Counted from the stretch's first letter, positions 47,546 to 57,268 are shown. The stretch is 64,000 bases of DNA from an uncultured Flavobacteriaceae bacterium (GCA_947497145.1 CANMFQ010000004.1:132560-196559), one strand, 5' to 3'. Numbers and translations: made by a program. The notes: generated by a model not told the origin, from the sequence alone.

Positions 47546-47864
47546 ATTACACCGCGTTAAAATATTATGTATTGATACTACTATTTATGAATTAGGGTAA
47601 CATTAAGATACTTACATTATCTTAGTAAACATATTTTTTTAGCACAAGAAGTAATAAAATATCCGCTCAAAAGGCCAAAATCACATTTTTTTTGAATAAA
47701 ACTAAATATACAACACCCTTTACCAACATAATAAAAAACAACTAACGGATGCTTCTCCTTAGATTTTCAAAAACTAATAAATTGATGTTGCAGTACAGTA
47801 CAGGATAGAATTATTAGTTTACTATTTTACTTTAGCTCCAATTAAAACCTTCAAGATAACAATT
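47546..47864. other. Divergent promoter region gntR / rhamnose operon
   Basis: 319 bases without a gene between divergent starts. It contains the candidate operator at 47790-47807. A possible weak promoter for the rhamnose operon is TTG at 47788 with TAGTTTAC at 47815, so the operator would overlap it. The remainder is AT-rich with no recognised element. Confidence 0.55.
47790..47807 (-). promoter_or_regulatory. Candidate GntR operator, site 4 (rhamnose operon)
   Basis: Minus strand TATCCTGTACTGTACTGC, centred on an odd palindrome GTACTGTAC. It is 57 bases upstream of the aldolase ATG and lies between the divergent regulator and the operon, the classical place for a local operator. The strongest argument that the GntR protein binds this motif. 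Confidence 0.75.
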
Positions 47865-49970
47865 ATGACTAAAATAGTTCAGAATTTTAAATATGTAGAC
47901 TATCTCTGGGATGACAAAAAATCGGAAAAACTAGGTGATGACCAAGTCGCCTTATTTTTATATCGATCAAATATTTTAGGAGCAGATCTGAGAATAACTA
48001 ACTATGGCGGAGGTAATACCAGTTGCAAAACAATTGAAAGAGACCCGCTTACCAACCAAGAAGTTGAAGTGATGTGGATTAAGGGATCTGGTGGAGATAT
48101 TGGCACTCTTACCAAAGCTGGCATAGCTGGTTTGTATACTAAAAGACTACGAAATCTTAAAAATGTTTACGGAGGTTTAAACGATGAAGATCGTATGGTT
48201 GGTCTTTTCAACCATTGCATTTATGATTTGAACAGTAAAGCCCCTTCTATTGACACCCCTTTACATGGTTTACTCCCCTTTAAACACATTGATCATTTAC
48301 ACCCCGATGCTCTAATTGCAGTCGCTGCCGCAAAAGATAGCGAACAGGTTACCAAAGAAATTTGGGGTGATACTATGGGGTGGGTGCCTTGGCAACGACC
48401 CGGTTTTGATTTGGGACTGCAATTAGAAAAATGTTTAAAAGAAAACTCTGGTATTCGTGGTATTGTATTGGGTAGCCATGGGCTGTTTACTTGGGGAGAT
48501 ACCTCATATGACTGTTATATGAATAGTTTGGAAGTTATAGAAATGGCTTCTGCCTTTATAGCGAAAAAAATTGAGGAGAATGGCAGTGTTTTTGGTGGGC
48601 AAAAAATTGCTAGCCTTCCCAAGGAAGAACGAATAGAGAAAGCCGCTCAACTGATGCCCATGCTTCGAGGGCTTTGTTCATCAGAAAACAGAATGATTGG
48701 ACATTTTACAGATAGCGACGTGGTACTTGAGTTTATAAATAGTAATGATCTTGAACGTTTAGCTCCTATGGGAACTTCTTGTCCTGATCACTTTTTAAGA
48801 ACAAAAATTCAGCCATTAGTGCTACAACTAGATGCACAAGCAGATCTTACTGACGCTACAACTGTTCTAAACACCTTAAAGCCAGCTTTTGAACAATATC
48901 GAAAAGAATATCAAGCTTATTACGACCAGCATAAGCGAGACAACAGCCCTGCAGTTCGTGATGCTAATCCGGTGATTATTATTTATCCTGGTGTGGGTAT
49001 GTTTAGCTTTGCTAAAAACAAACAAACTGCCCGAGTTGCCAACGAATTTTATATAAATGCGATCAACGTAATGCGCGGTGCGGAAGCCATTACTTCATAT
49101 ACCTCTTTACCAAGGCAAGAAGCTTTTGATATTGAATATTGGCTATTAGAAGAAGCCAAACTACAGCGTATGCCTAAAGAAAAACCGCTATCCCGAAAAG
49201 TAGCCTTAATTACAGGTGCTGGTGGTGGTATTGGTAAAGCAATTGCAGATAAATTGGCTGCTGAAGGCGCTAATGTTGTTTTAACTGACATTGCCGAAGA
49301 CAGATTACAAGAAGCTGTAAAAACCTTTGGTGGTGATACCGCAAGCTATGCTGTTTGTGATGTTACTCAAAGTGATTCTATTGCTGCGGCCTATAAAAAA
49401 GCGTGCTTAGCATTTGGAGGTGTTGATATCGTTGTTCATAGTGCTGGTTTAGCCATTTCTAAGCCCTTGGAAGAAACCACTGAAAAAGATTGGGACATTC
49501 TTCAAAATGTACTAGTTAAAGGACAATTTGAACTAGCCAAACAAGCTGTTGCTATAATGCGAAAACAAGGCTTAGGTGGTGATTTTATAAGTATCGCAAG
49601 TAAAAACGGATTAGTTTCTGGCCCAAACAATATAGGTTATGGCACTTCAAAAGCAGCCCAGCAACATATGGCTCGCCTGCTAGCTGCAGAACTTGGAGGT
49701 GATCAAATACGTGTAAATACCGTAAACCCTGACGGGGTTATTGTTGGAAGTAAAATATGGGAAGGTGACTGGGCCGAAGGTCGTGCTAAAGCCTATGGAA
49801 TCACTGTTGACGAGCTTCCCGCTCATTATGCCAAACGCAATCTATTGAACCAAATCATCTACCCTGAAGATATTGCCAACGGCGTTTTTGCCTGTGTTGC
49901 CATTTTAAATAAAACCACTGGAAACATCATTAATGTTGATGGTGGTATGGCAAATGCCTTTGTAAGGTAA
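47865..49970 (+). CDS. rhaD: Bifunctional rhamnulose-1-phosphate aldolase/lactaldehyde dehydrogenase
   Basis: A 701-residue fusion. The N-terminal class II aldolase domain (about 20-420) has GGGNTSCK, IKGSGGDIG and Zn ligands in HIDHLHPDAL (H144, H146) and GSHGLFTWG. It cleaves L-rhamnulose 1-phosphate to dihydroxyacetone phosphate and L-lactaldehyde. The C-terminal short-chain dehydrogenase domain (about 443-701) has the NAD-binding GAGGGIG at 451-457 and catalytic Y592/K596 in YGTSKAA. It is expected to oxidise lactaldehyde to lactate. The fused form (RhaE-W type) is usual in Bacteroidota and some Alphaproteobacteria. First gene of the operon with the isomerase, kinase and permease genes. 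Confidence 0.95.
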   Translation: MTKIVQNFKYVDYLWDDKKSEKLGDDQVALFLYRSNILGADLRITNYGGGNTSCKTIERDPLTNQEVEVMWIKGSGGDIGTLTKAGIAGLYTKRLRNLKNVYGGLNDEDRMVGLFNHCIYDLNSKAPSIDTPLHGLLPFKHIDHLHPDALIAVAAAKDSEQVTKEIWGDTMGWVPWQRPGFDLGLQLEKCLKENSGIRGIVLGSHGLFTWGDTSYDCYMNSLEVIEMASAFIAKKIEENGSVFGGQKIASLPKEERIEKAAQLMPMLRGLCSSENRMIGHFTDSDVVLEFINSNDLERLAPMGTSCPDHFLRTKIQPLVLQLDAQADLTDATTVLNTLKPAFEQYRKEYQAYYDQHKRDNSPAVRDANPVIIIYPGVGMFSFAKNKQTARVANEFYINAINVMRGAEAITSYTSLPRQEAFDIEYWLLEEAKLQRMPKEKPLSRKVALITGAGGGIGKAIADKLAAEGANVVLTDIAEDRLQEAVKTFGGDTASYAVCDVTQSDSIAAAYKKACLAFGGVDIVVHSAGLAISKPLEETTEKDWDILQNVLVKGQFELAKQAVAIMRKQGLGGDFISIASKNGLVSGPNNIGYGTSKAAQQHMARLLAAELGGDQIRVNTVNPDGVIVGSKIWEGDWAEGRAKAYGITVDELPAHYAKRNLLNQIIYPEDIANGVFACVAILNKTTGNIINVDGGMANAFVR

Positions 49971-50058
49971 TCGTTTGATTTTGTTTTTTTATGGCAGGCT
50001 TCTGCAAATAATTTGGTTTGCAAAAGTTTATTTCTAAATAAATTTTAAGAGCATATTA

Positions 50059-51339
50059 ATGAGAATAAGTAAAGATCAGATTCAAGACTATAACAAAAAA
50101 AACAAGGCAGAACATGCGAGCCAATTTGATTTTTTATCGCAAGTAATTTCAGCCAAAGGTCATGATGTAAATGCGATACTCCAAAAGCTGCAAAATTTTC
50201 AAGTAGCCATACCCAGTTGGGCTTTAGGCGCCGGAGGTACCCGCTTTGGCCGTTTTGGTTTTCAAGGTGAGCCTGCGAGTTTAGAACAAAAGATAGATGA
50301 TGTAGGTATTCTTCATGCTCTTACCCAAACTGCTGGCGCCATATCATTACATATTCCTTGGGACATTCCTACGGACTATACTGCTATAAATCAATTAGCA
50401 GCATCGCATGATATTGTTTTTGATGCGGTGAATTCCAATACCTTTCAAGATCAAAAAAATGCCGCTGAAAGCTACAAATATGGTTCCTTATCAAGCACAA
50501 ACAAAGCTGCTCGTGAACAGGCAATAGCACATAATATAGAGGTCATAAAAATTGGCGATAAACTAGGTTCTAAAAGTCTTACAGTTTGGCTTGCCGATGG
50601 GGCAAATTTCCCAGGGCAAACTAATTTTCAAACAGCATTGCAACACACACAAGATAGCCTTATCGAAATCTACAAAACCCTCCCAAATGATTGGAAACTA
50701 TTTATTGAATACAAGCCCTACGAGCCTAATTTTTACAGTACGGTAATTCAAGATTGGGGTACCTCATTCATGTTGGCCAACAGCTGCGGAGACAAAGCCT
50801 ATACCTTAGTAGATCTTGGGCATCATTTACCCAATACAAATATTGAACAGATTGTTGCTACCCTAATGCTCAAGGGCAAACTAGGTGGTTTTCATTTTAA
50901 TGATAGTAAATATGGTGATGATGATGTCACTGTGGGTAGTATAAAACCTTATGCGCTTTTTCTTATTTTTAATGCATTGGTTTATGGAATGGAAAATAAT
51001 CCACAGAACCCTTACCCTGCTTGGATGATTGATGCTAGCCATAATATAAAAGACCCTTTAGAAGACCTTATTCAATCATTAGAAGCCATTCAAGAGGCGT
51101 ATGCTAAAGCCTTGTTAGTAGACCAAAAATCACTTACCGAAGCGCAATTAAATAATGATGTTGTACAATGTCAAGAAATTCTTCAAGATGCGTATAGAAC
51201 TGATGTGAGGCCACTAATTGCACAAGCACGCTTAACTAGTGGCGGTGTTCTACATCCCATTAGTGCTTATCGTTCTATGCATATCAGAAAAAACCTTATT
51301 AACGAGCGCGGTGCCAATTCGGTAGCATCAGGATTATAA
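50059..51339 (+). CDS. rhaI: L-rhamnose isomerase (RhaI type)
   Basis: A 426-residue TIM-barrel sugar isomerase of the Pseudomonas stutzeri RhaI type rather than the E. coli RhaA type. Recognised parts: PSWALGAGGTRFGRF near the N-terminus, LTVWLADGANFPGQ, LFIEYKPYEPNFY, YTLVDLGHHLPNT and GGFHFNDSKYGDDD, which carry the Glu, Asp and His ligands of the two metal ions. It converts L-rhamnose to L-rhamnulose. It lies 88 bases after the aldolase gene and 10 bases before the kinase gene. Some members also act on L-lyxose or D-allose, but the operon context makes rhamnose the main substrate. Confidence 0.95.
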   Translation: MRISKDQIQDYNKKNKAEHASQFDFLSQVISAKGHDVNAILQKLQNFQVAIPSWALGAGGTRFGRFGFQGEPASLEQKIDDVGILHALTQTAGAISLHIPWDIPTDYTAINQLAASHDIVFDAVNSNTFQDQKNAAESYKYGSLSSTNKAAREQAIAHNIEVIKIGDKLGSKSLTVWLADGANFPGQTNFQTALQHTQDSLIEIYKTLPNDWKLFIEYKPYEPNFYSTVIQDWGTSFMLANSCGDKAYTLVDLGHHLPNTNIEQIVATLMLKGKLGGFHFNDSKYGDDDVTVGSIKPYALFLIFNALVYGMENNPQNPYPAWMIDASHNIKDPLEDLIQSLEAIQEAYAKALLVDQKSLTEAQLNNDVVQCQEILQDAYRTDVRPLIAQARLTSGGVLHPISAYRSMHIRKNLINERGANSVASGL

Positions 51340-51349
51340 GCATGTCAAA

Positions 51350-52723
51350 ATGAAAACCAAAGTAACCGCTATATTCGATATTGGCAGAACCAACAAGAAA
51401 TTTTTTCTTTTTGATTCTAATTGTCATGAGGTGTACCGTGAATATGCTCATTTTGATGAAATTGCTGATGAAGATGGGTACCCTAGTGAAAACCTTGTTG
51501 CGTTGGTTAATTGGGCAAGAGCAACATTTGACCGCATGCTGAATGCACCTGAATTTGATATTGTTGCGCTAAATTTTTCATCTTACGGTGCTAGTTTGGT
51601 TCATATTGACGAAAATGGAAACGTACTTACACCGCTTTATAACTATATGAAGCCTTTAAAAGATGAAGTTTACACTTCGTTTTATGCTAAATACGGTGAT
51701 GAATACGAGCTATCACGAGTAACTGGCTCTCCTAAATCAGGCATGCTAAATACAGGCATACATTTATACTGGCTAAAATATACCCAACCAAAAACCTTTG
51801 AAAAAATAAAGTATGCTTTACATTTACCCCAATACCTGAGTTATCTATTCTCGGGTATTGCAGTAAGTGAATATACCAGCATTGGATGTCATACCCTACT
51901 TTGGGATTTTGAAAAAAATGATTACCACCACTGGGTTTATCAAGAAAAGATAGCTAAAAAATTAGCCCCTATCGTCTCTTCAAGAAAAACCATTCATGTA
52001 GACTACAAAGGCAAACCTATTGCCGTTGGCCCCGGAATTCATGATAGCTCTGCTGCATTAATACCCTATGCTCGTAGTATTACCAAACCTTTTTTATTGG
52101 TTTCAACAGGTACATGGAGCATTGCCATAAATCCTTTTCACAAAGGGACATTAACCTTAACAGACATAAAAAACGACTGCCTTTTTAATATGCGTATTGA
52201 TGGAAGTCCTGTAAAAGTATCACGTTTATTTTTAGGTAATGAATATAAAATTCAGGTAAAAGTACTATCCCAACATTTTAAGGTTAATGCTGATTATCAT
52301 AAGAAGGTGAGATTTGATTCCGACATATTTTTTGCAATTAAAAAAGACTTCACTCCTGTATTTAAATGGCAGAGTATTACTGCTGAAAATATGCCAAAAG
52401 AAACCAAAATATCCTATGACCAGTTTGAGTATGCTTACCATCAACTCTTACTAGAATTGGTGCTATTACAGGTGAAAAGCATTCAATTAGCCGTAGGAGA
52501 CAGTGCTATTAAAAGACTGTATATTGACGGAGGCTTCAGTGATAATGATGTGTATATAACAATGCTATCCTTATATTTAAATGCCATGAAACTGAGAACC
52601 ACTGATGCTTCTTTAGGTTCGGCTTTAGGTGCTGCCCTAGTTATCTCAGATATCACTTTAGCACCAAATTTTTTAAAAAAGAATTACTCCTTAAAAAAAC
52701 ATAGACCATTTATTATTCGCTAA
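51350..52723 (+). CDS. FGGY-family carbohydrate kinase, probable rhamnulokinase
   Basis: A 457-residue sugar kinase of the FGGY/ASKHA fold. The phosphate-1 loop IFDIGRTNKKFFLFD is at the N-terminus, GIHDSSAA and VSTGTWSIAINPF form the middle ATP-site motifs, and LYIDGGFSDNDVY is the adenosine motif near the C-terminus. Given the operon it should phosphorylate L-rhamnulose at C1. It differs from the classical E. coli RhaB, belonging to a type common in Bacteroidota, so the gene symbol is withheld. Starts 10 bases after the isomerase stop. Confidence 0.9.
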   Translation: MKTKVTAIFDIGRTNKKFFLFDSNCHEVYREYAHFDEIADEDGYPSENLVALVNWARATFDRMLNAPEFDIVALNFSSYGASLVHIDENGNVLTPLYNYMKPLKDEVYTSFYAKYGDEYELSRVTGSPKSGMLNTGIHLYWLKYTQPKTFEKIKYALHLPQYLSYLFSGIAVSEYTSIGCHTLLWDFEKNDYHHWVYQEKIAKKLAPIVSSRKTIHVDYKGKPIAVGPGIHDSSAALIPYARSITKPFLLVSTGTWSIAINPFHKGTLTLTDIKNDCLFNMRIDGSPVKVSRLFLGNEYKIQVKVLSQHFKVNADYHKKVRFDSDIFFAIKKDFTPVFKWQSITAENMPKETKISYDQFEYAYHQLLLELVLLQVKSIQLAVGDSAIKRLYIDGGFSDNDVYITMLSLYLNAMKLRTTDASLGSALGAALVISDITLAPNFLKKNYSLKKHRPFIIR

Positions 52724-52735
52724 AAAACCAACCCT

Positions 52736-54154
52736 ATGAGCCAAAATAAAACCCATGAAGAAGTCGTACAAAATGCAGGCGGAGAATTTGAAAGAGAACG
52801 TGTTCCTCAATCAAAATTAAAAGGCTGGAAAAGCTTTTTAGGCATGTATGCCGGTGAACACGCCGCAGGAACTGAATTTATGATTGGCCCCTTATTTTTA
52901 ACAGCTGGGGTCAGTGCCTTTGATTTAATTGTTGGTCTTTTACTTGGTAATTTATTAGCAGTACTAAGTTGGCGTTTTCTAACTGCTGAAATAGCCGTTA
53001 AAAATCGATTAACCCTATATTATCAATTAGAAAAAATATGTGGTAAAAAATTAGTGATTGGTTATAACCTAGCAAACGGCATCTTATTCTGTTTTCTTGC
53101 AGGCTCCATGATAACGGTTTCAGCTACAGCAGTAGGTATTCCTTTTGATATGGAAATGCCCAAACTTACTGACACCATGCCTAACGGGGCTACTTGGGTG
53201 ATTATTGTTATCATTATTGGAGCTGTTATTTCTTTAATTGCTTCAAAAGGATACGACACCGTTTCTAAGGCCGCCAATTGGATGTCACCTGTAATAGTAC
53301 TAGCCTTTTTAGCTTGTGGTTTTGTAGCGTTAAATCAATTGGGTGTAAAAAGTTTTTCTGACTTTTGGAATATCTGGGGAGAAGGCAGTGAGCCCTTCCC
53401 TGGACAATTAAAATACACTTTTTGGCATGTTGTAATTTGGTCATGGTTTGCCAATGCTGCTATGCATGTAGGCATGTCTGACTTATCGGTTTTTAGATTT
53501 GCCAAAAATCCAAAATCAGGGTGGACAACTGCTGCTGGCATGTACGTTGGCCATTATATGGCATGGATTGCCGCAGCCTTACTGTACGCGGTTTATTTAA
53601 AATCACCCGAAGCACAGACCTTTTTATCTAATGGAGAAGCACCACCAGTTGCCCCAGGCCCCTTAGCCAATAACGCCATAGGAATATTTGGTATTATCGC
53701 CGTTGTTTTGGCAGGATGGACCACTGCTAACCCAACCATTTATAGAGCAGGGCTCGCATTTCAAGCCATCATGCCTAAAGTGTCTACCTTTTGGGTTACT
53801 ATTTTAGCGGGTACCGTAGCTACCATTGCTGGCTTGTTTCCTGCTTTTGCGATGAAACTATTAGGCTTTGTTGCTTTATACGGATTCATTCTTGCACCCT
53901 TTGGAGCTATCATTGTTTTTGAACATTTTTTCCATAAAAAAGCAGGTATCATAAAAAACTATGCCGAAGAGGCGCAGATAAAATTTAATAAGGCGGTATT
54001 CTTTGCATGGGCTATCAGTTTTGGATTATTCTATTTTATATCCCTACAATTTGATGTATTTCTATCTTTTGTAACCCTACCCGCATGGTTGCTTTGTGGA
54101 GTGTTATTTTTACTATTTAGTAGCATGTGGCAAAAGAAAAATCTAGCTTCATAA
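52736..54154 (+). CDS. NCS1-like (purine/cytosine permease family) transporter, probable rhamnose permease
   Basis: A 472-residue inner-membrane protein with about 12 transmembrane segments and a soluble N-terminal tail. The pattern KSFLGMYAGEHAAGTEFMIGPLF, WVIIVIIIGAVISLIASKGYDTV, KAANWMSPVIVLAFLACGF and VLAGWTTANPTIYRAGLAF resembles the purine-cytosine permease/NCS1 family, in which TTANP is typical. Members normally carry nucleobases or hydantoins, but the gene follows the kinase by 12 bases as the only transporter in the operon, so rhamnose or rhamnulose uptake is inferred. No RhaT- or RhaY-like gene is in the window. Confidence 0.82.
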   Translation: MSQNKTHEEVVQNAGGEFERERVPQSKLKGWKSFLGMYAGEHAAGTEFMIGPLFLTAGVSAFDLIVGLLLGNLLAVLSWRFLTAEIAVKNRLTLYYQLEKICGKKLVIGYNLANGILFCFLAGSMITVSATAVGIPFDMEMPKLTDTMPNGATWVIIVIIIGAVISLIASKGYDTVSKAANWMSPVIVLAFLACGFVALNQLGVKSFSDFWNIWGEGSEPFPGQLKYTFWHVVIWSWFANAAMHVGMSDLSVFRFAKNPKSGWTTAAGMYVGHYMAWIAAALLYAVYLKSPEAQTFLSNGEAPPVAPGPLANNAIGIFGIIAVVLAGWTTANPTIYRAGLAFQAIMPKVSTFWVTILAGTVATIAGLFPAFAMKLLGFVALYGFILAPFGAIIVFEHFFHKKAGIIKNYAEEAQIKFNKAVFFAWAISFGLFYFISLQFDVFLSFVTLPAWLLCGVLFLLFSSMWQKKNLAS

Positions 54155-54244
54155 GTGCTATAAACCCAAATGAAAATTTAGCCAAAGCGGAGTATCCCTG
54201 CTTCAAATAGCTATTTGTTTGCTCAAACTGGGTATTTAAAAAAA

Positions 54245-55567
54245 TCAGCCCACAAGTTGGGTAACACAAAACAAGATAATAATGGCAGAAACACCAAATA
54301 CCAACGTACCCATGGTATGCACCTGATTGCCTTGCTTAACGTCCATACCTGTTAGTTGTGTTAGCACCCAAAAGAAACTATCATTAGCATGCGATACAAC
54401 TGTAGCACCTGCACCAATGGCTAAAACCGTCATGGTTCGTAAAAAAGCATCATCTAAACCTAAGGCAGGCATCATAGGCGCTACTATTGAAGCGGTAGTA
54501 ATTAAAGCCACTGTTGATGAGCCTTGGGCAGTTTTTAAACAAGCAGCCAATAAAAAAGGAAGAAAAATTCCGATAGTCATTCCTGAAAAATAAGCTGCAA
54601 TAAAATCGGCTATACCTGAATTTTGCAGCATTGCACCAAAAATACCCCCTGCACCCGTAATTAAGATAATGGGAGCTGAAATTCGCACGGCATCACCAAA
54701 CCAGCCTGTAGCAGAAAATACCTTTTCATTCAATTGCTGAGGCAACAATAAGGATAGTAACACCCCAACCAGCAAAGCTATAACAGGGCTTCCTAAAAAA
54801 TGTACTACAGGATATATAGGTGATGTTTGTAAATCCAGTGAAGGATAATCAAAAACCGATTTTACAATTATCAATACAATCGGAATCAATATAGCTAGTA
54901 GAGATAATGAAAGCTTTGGTTTGTGGAGCGCATCACCAGAAGTTTCCATAACAATGGGTACATGCACTTTGGCGGCTATTTTTTTAGCGAAAAAGAAACA
55001 ACTAATTAAAGACAATGAACTAATTAGTAAGCCCCAAAGAATGACACTACCTAGCTCTGCCCCTAAAATGCCTGCCGCAGCAATGGGTCCCGGTGTTGGC
55101 GGTACCATGACATGAGTAGCCATAAGCCCCAAAGCTAAGGCAGCAGTAGTGCCTGCATAAGATACTTTTGCCTTTTCTGAAAGGGCCTTATTTAAAGCGT
55201 TCATTATAATAAACGCACTATCAGCAAATACAGGAATGGATAACAAATAGCCCGTGAGCATCATGGCCAAGTGAATAGATTTTTCACCTATTAATGTAAT
55301 GAGTCTTGTAGCAATAACCATTGCTCCTCCTGATTTCTCTAAAATAGTTCCGATAACGACGCCAAAGAAAATAATGAGCCCAATCTTACCCATGAGACTC
55401 CCAAAACCGCCATTGATGGCATCGATTATTTGTGAGACTTCCATTCCGGTAATAAACCCGTACATAATGGCTGCAGTTAGTAACACAAAAAAAGGGTGAA
55501 TTTTAAAACGTACTATACCCACAATAATTAAAGCGAGCGATAGTATTAATGCTAATACAAATATCAT
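54245..55567 (-). CDS. GntP-family gluconate:H+ symporter-like permease
   Basis: A 440-residue membrane protein with about 12 helices and the GntP pattern: MEVSQIIDAINGGFGSLMGK, GVVIGTILEKSGGAMVIATR, PVFADSAFIIMNALNKALSE, ATHVMVPPTPGPIAAAGILG, AACLKTAQGSSTVALITTA and VVSHANDSFFWVLTQLTGMD. It transports gluconate or other sugar acids with protons. No gluconate kinase or dehydratase gene is adjacent. The gene is convergent with the rhamnose operon (90-base gap, no clear terminator). It may carry lactate, an aldonate or another acid made by the oxidative enzymes nearby; that is speculation. Confidence 0.92.
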   Translation of the reverse strand: MIFVLALILSLALIIVGIVRFKIHPFFVLLTAAIMYGFITGMEVSQIIDAINGGFGSLMGKIGLIIFFGVVIGTILEKSGGAMVIATRLITLIGEKSIHLAMMLTGYLLSIPVFADSAFIIMNALNKALSEKAKVSYAGTTAALALGLMATHVMVPPTPGPIAAAGILGAELGSVILWGLLISSLSLISCFFFAKKIAAKVHVPIVMETSGDALHKPKLSLSLLAILIPIVLIIVKSVFDYPSLDLQTSPIYPVVHFLGSPVIALLVGVLLSLLLPQQLNEKVFSATGWFGDAVRISAPIILITGAGGIFGAMLQNSGIADFIAAYFSGMTIGIFLPFLLAACLKTAQGSSTVALITTASIVAPMMPALGLDDAFLRTMTVLAIGAGATVVSHANDSFFWVLTQLTGMDVKQGNQVHTMGTLVFGVSAIIILFCVTQLVG

Positions 55568-55745
55568 AGTGTTCTATTTTGGTTGGTAAGAACACTAAAA
55601 ATAAGAATTAATTTAAGTTAGCCAGTTTTTTCACCACGAATTGTGTGGTAAACCCACTTTTTATAGCTGTATTGAAAAACACTAAATCTCATCGACTTAC
55701 CAAAAAAGTGAATCAAAACTGAGCTTAAAGCAACGCCATAAACCA

Positions 55746-57071
55746 CTATACTACAGGAACACCATACAAATCAAAATCGGTTGCTTTGGTAATTTTTATG
55801 TTTACAAATTCACCTTGTTTCAAATAGTGCTCGGCAGCATTAACCAACACCTCGTTATCAACATCGGGCGAATCAAATTCTGTTCTTCCAATAAAATAAT
55901 CACCCTCTTTACGGTCGATAATACAGCGAAAGGTCTCCCCCATTTTTTGCTGATTTAATTCCCATGAAATTTGTGATTGAATCTCCATAATTTCATTGGC
56001 ACGCTCTTGCTTTACCTCTTCAGGTACATCATCTACTAAAGAATAGGCATGGGTATTTTCTTCATGACTATAGGTAAAACAGCCCAAACGCTCAAAACGC
56101 ATTTCTTCTACCCACGTTTTTAGTTTTTGAAAATCTTCTTCTGTTTCTCCTGGGTATCCAACAATTAAAGTTGTGCGAATAGTCATTTCGGGCACAATGG
56201 CTCTAAAGTCTTGTAGTAACTTTGTTGTTTTTGCTTGAGTAGTACCACGACGCATACTTTTTAAAATACTATCTGAAATATGCTGTAACGGAATATCTAA
56301 ATAATTACACACTTTTGGCTCTCTTTTCATCACCTCCAAAACATCCATTGGAAAACCTGTTGGAAAAGCATAATGCAAACGAATCCATTCTATACCTTCT
56401 ACTTTCACCAAAGCTTCAAGCAACTCTGCTAAATTTCGTTTTTTATATAAATCAAGCCCGTAATAAGTAAGGTCTTGCGCTATTAAAATAAGTTCTTTAA
56501 CGCCTTTGGCTGCTAATTTTTCAGCCTCAGTAACCAAGTCTTCAATTTTTTTACTTCGGTGCTTCCCGCGCATAATAGGAATAGCACAAAAAGAACAAGG
56601 ACGGTCGCAACCCTCAGCAATTTTTAAATAGGCATAGTTTTTAGGCGTTGTTGTCAAGCGCTCACCTATTAACTCATGTTTATAATCAGCACCTAGTGCT
56701 TTTAATAAATTGGGCAATTCACTAGTACCAAAGTAAGCATCAACATTGGGGATTTCTTTTTCCAAATCTGGCTTATAGCGCTCACTTAAACAACCCGTTA
56801 CAAAAACCTTATCCACGGTACCAGCTTCCTTCTTTTGAATGTATTCTAAAATGGTATTTACACTCTCTTCTTTAGCATTGGCTATAAACCCACAGGTATT
56901 AATAACTACCACATTGCCTTCCTCTTCATGCGCTACTTCTTTATCATTGGCTCGCAGTTGCCCCATGAGCACTTCAGAGTCATACACGTTCTTAGAGCAT
57001 CCTAAAGTAACTACGTTGATTTTATTCTTTTTGAGCGTTTTTGTTCGCATAACATATTTTTGGAAATGCAA
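55746..57071 (-). CDS. rimO: Ribosomal protein S12 methylthiotransferase
   Basis: A radical-SAM enzyme that adds a methylthio group to the conserved Asp of ribosomal protein S12. The frame from 57071 gives 441 residues; the ATG at 57047 (MRTKTLKKNK) is the likelier start. The N-terminal UPF0004 domain has cluster ligands C25, C60 and C94, the radical-SAM motif is C155-DRP-C159-SF-C162, and a C-terminal TRAM domain follows (ETFRCIIDRKEGDYFIGRTE). RimO rather than MiaB from LGCSKNVYDSE and the overall length. Core housekeeping gene bordering the accessory island. Confidence 0.95.
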   Translation of the reverse strand: MHFQKYVMRTKTLKKNKINVVTLGCSKNVYDSEVLMGQLRANDKEVAHEEEGNVVVINTCGFIANAKEESVNTILEYIQKKEAGTVDKVFVTGCLSERYKPDLEKEIPNVDAYFGTSELPNLLKALGADYKHELIGERLTTTPKNYAYLKIAEGCDRPCSFCAIPIMRGKHRSKKIEDLVTEAEKLAAKGVKELILIAQDLTYYGLDLYKKRNLAELLEALVKVEGIEWIRLHYAFPTGFPMDVLEVMKREPKVCNYLDIPLQHISDSILKSMRRGTTQAKTTKLLQDFRAIVPEMTIRTTLIVGYPGETEEDFQKLKTWVEEMRFERLGCFTYSHEENTHAYSLVDDVPEEVKQERANEIMEIQSQISWELNQQKMGETFRCIIDRKEGDYFIGRTEFDSPDVDNEVLVNAAEHYLKQGEFVNIKITKATDFDLYGVPVV

Positions 57072-57268
57072 AAATACAACATGCTTTATGAATGCCGCGA
57101 TTTCGAGGTTATTTATTGCTGTAAACTCAAATTACCTATTTGCATCTGCTTAGAAGCACTAGGTTAAAAAGGAAGAGAGCAGAGAGAAAATTCAAGAATC
57201 AAGAAACAGGACATTCAAGCGTCTCTGTTCTTTTTTCTTTCAGCGCAGCCGTCTTTTTTTCTTGATTA

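Noticed and set aside
54155-54244. Search for a bidirectional terminator between the permease and GntP genes
   Set aside because: Only weak imperfect pairings such as AAATAGCTATTT were found; none has both a stable stem and a T run.
55630-55652. ACCAC/GTGGT hairpin after rimO
   Set aside because: Only five pairs and no T tail on the minus strand, so a terminator cannot be supported.
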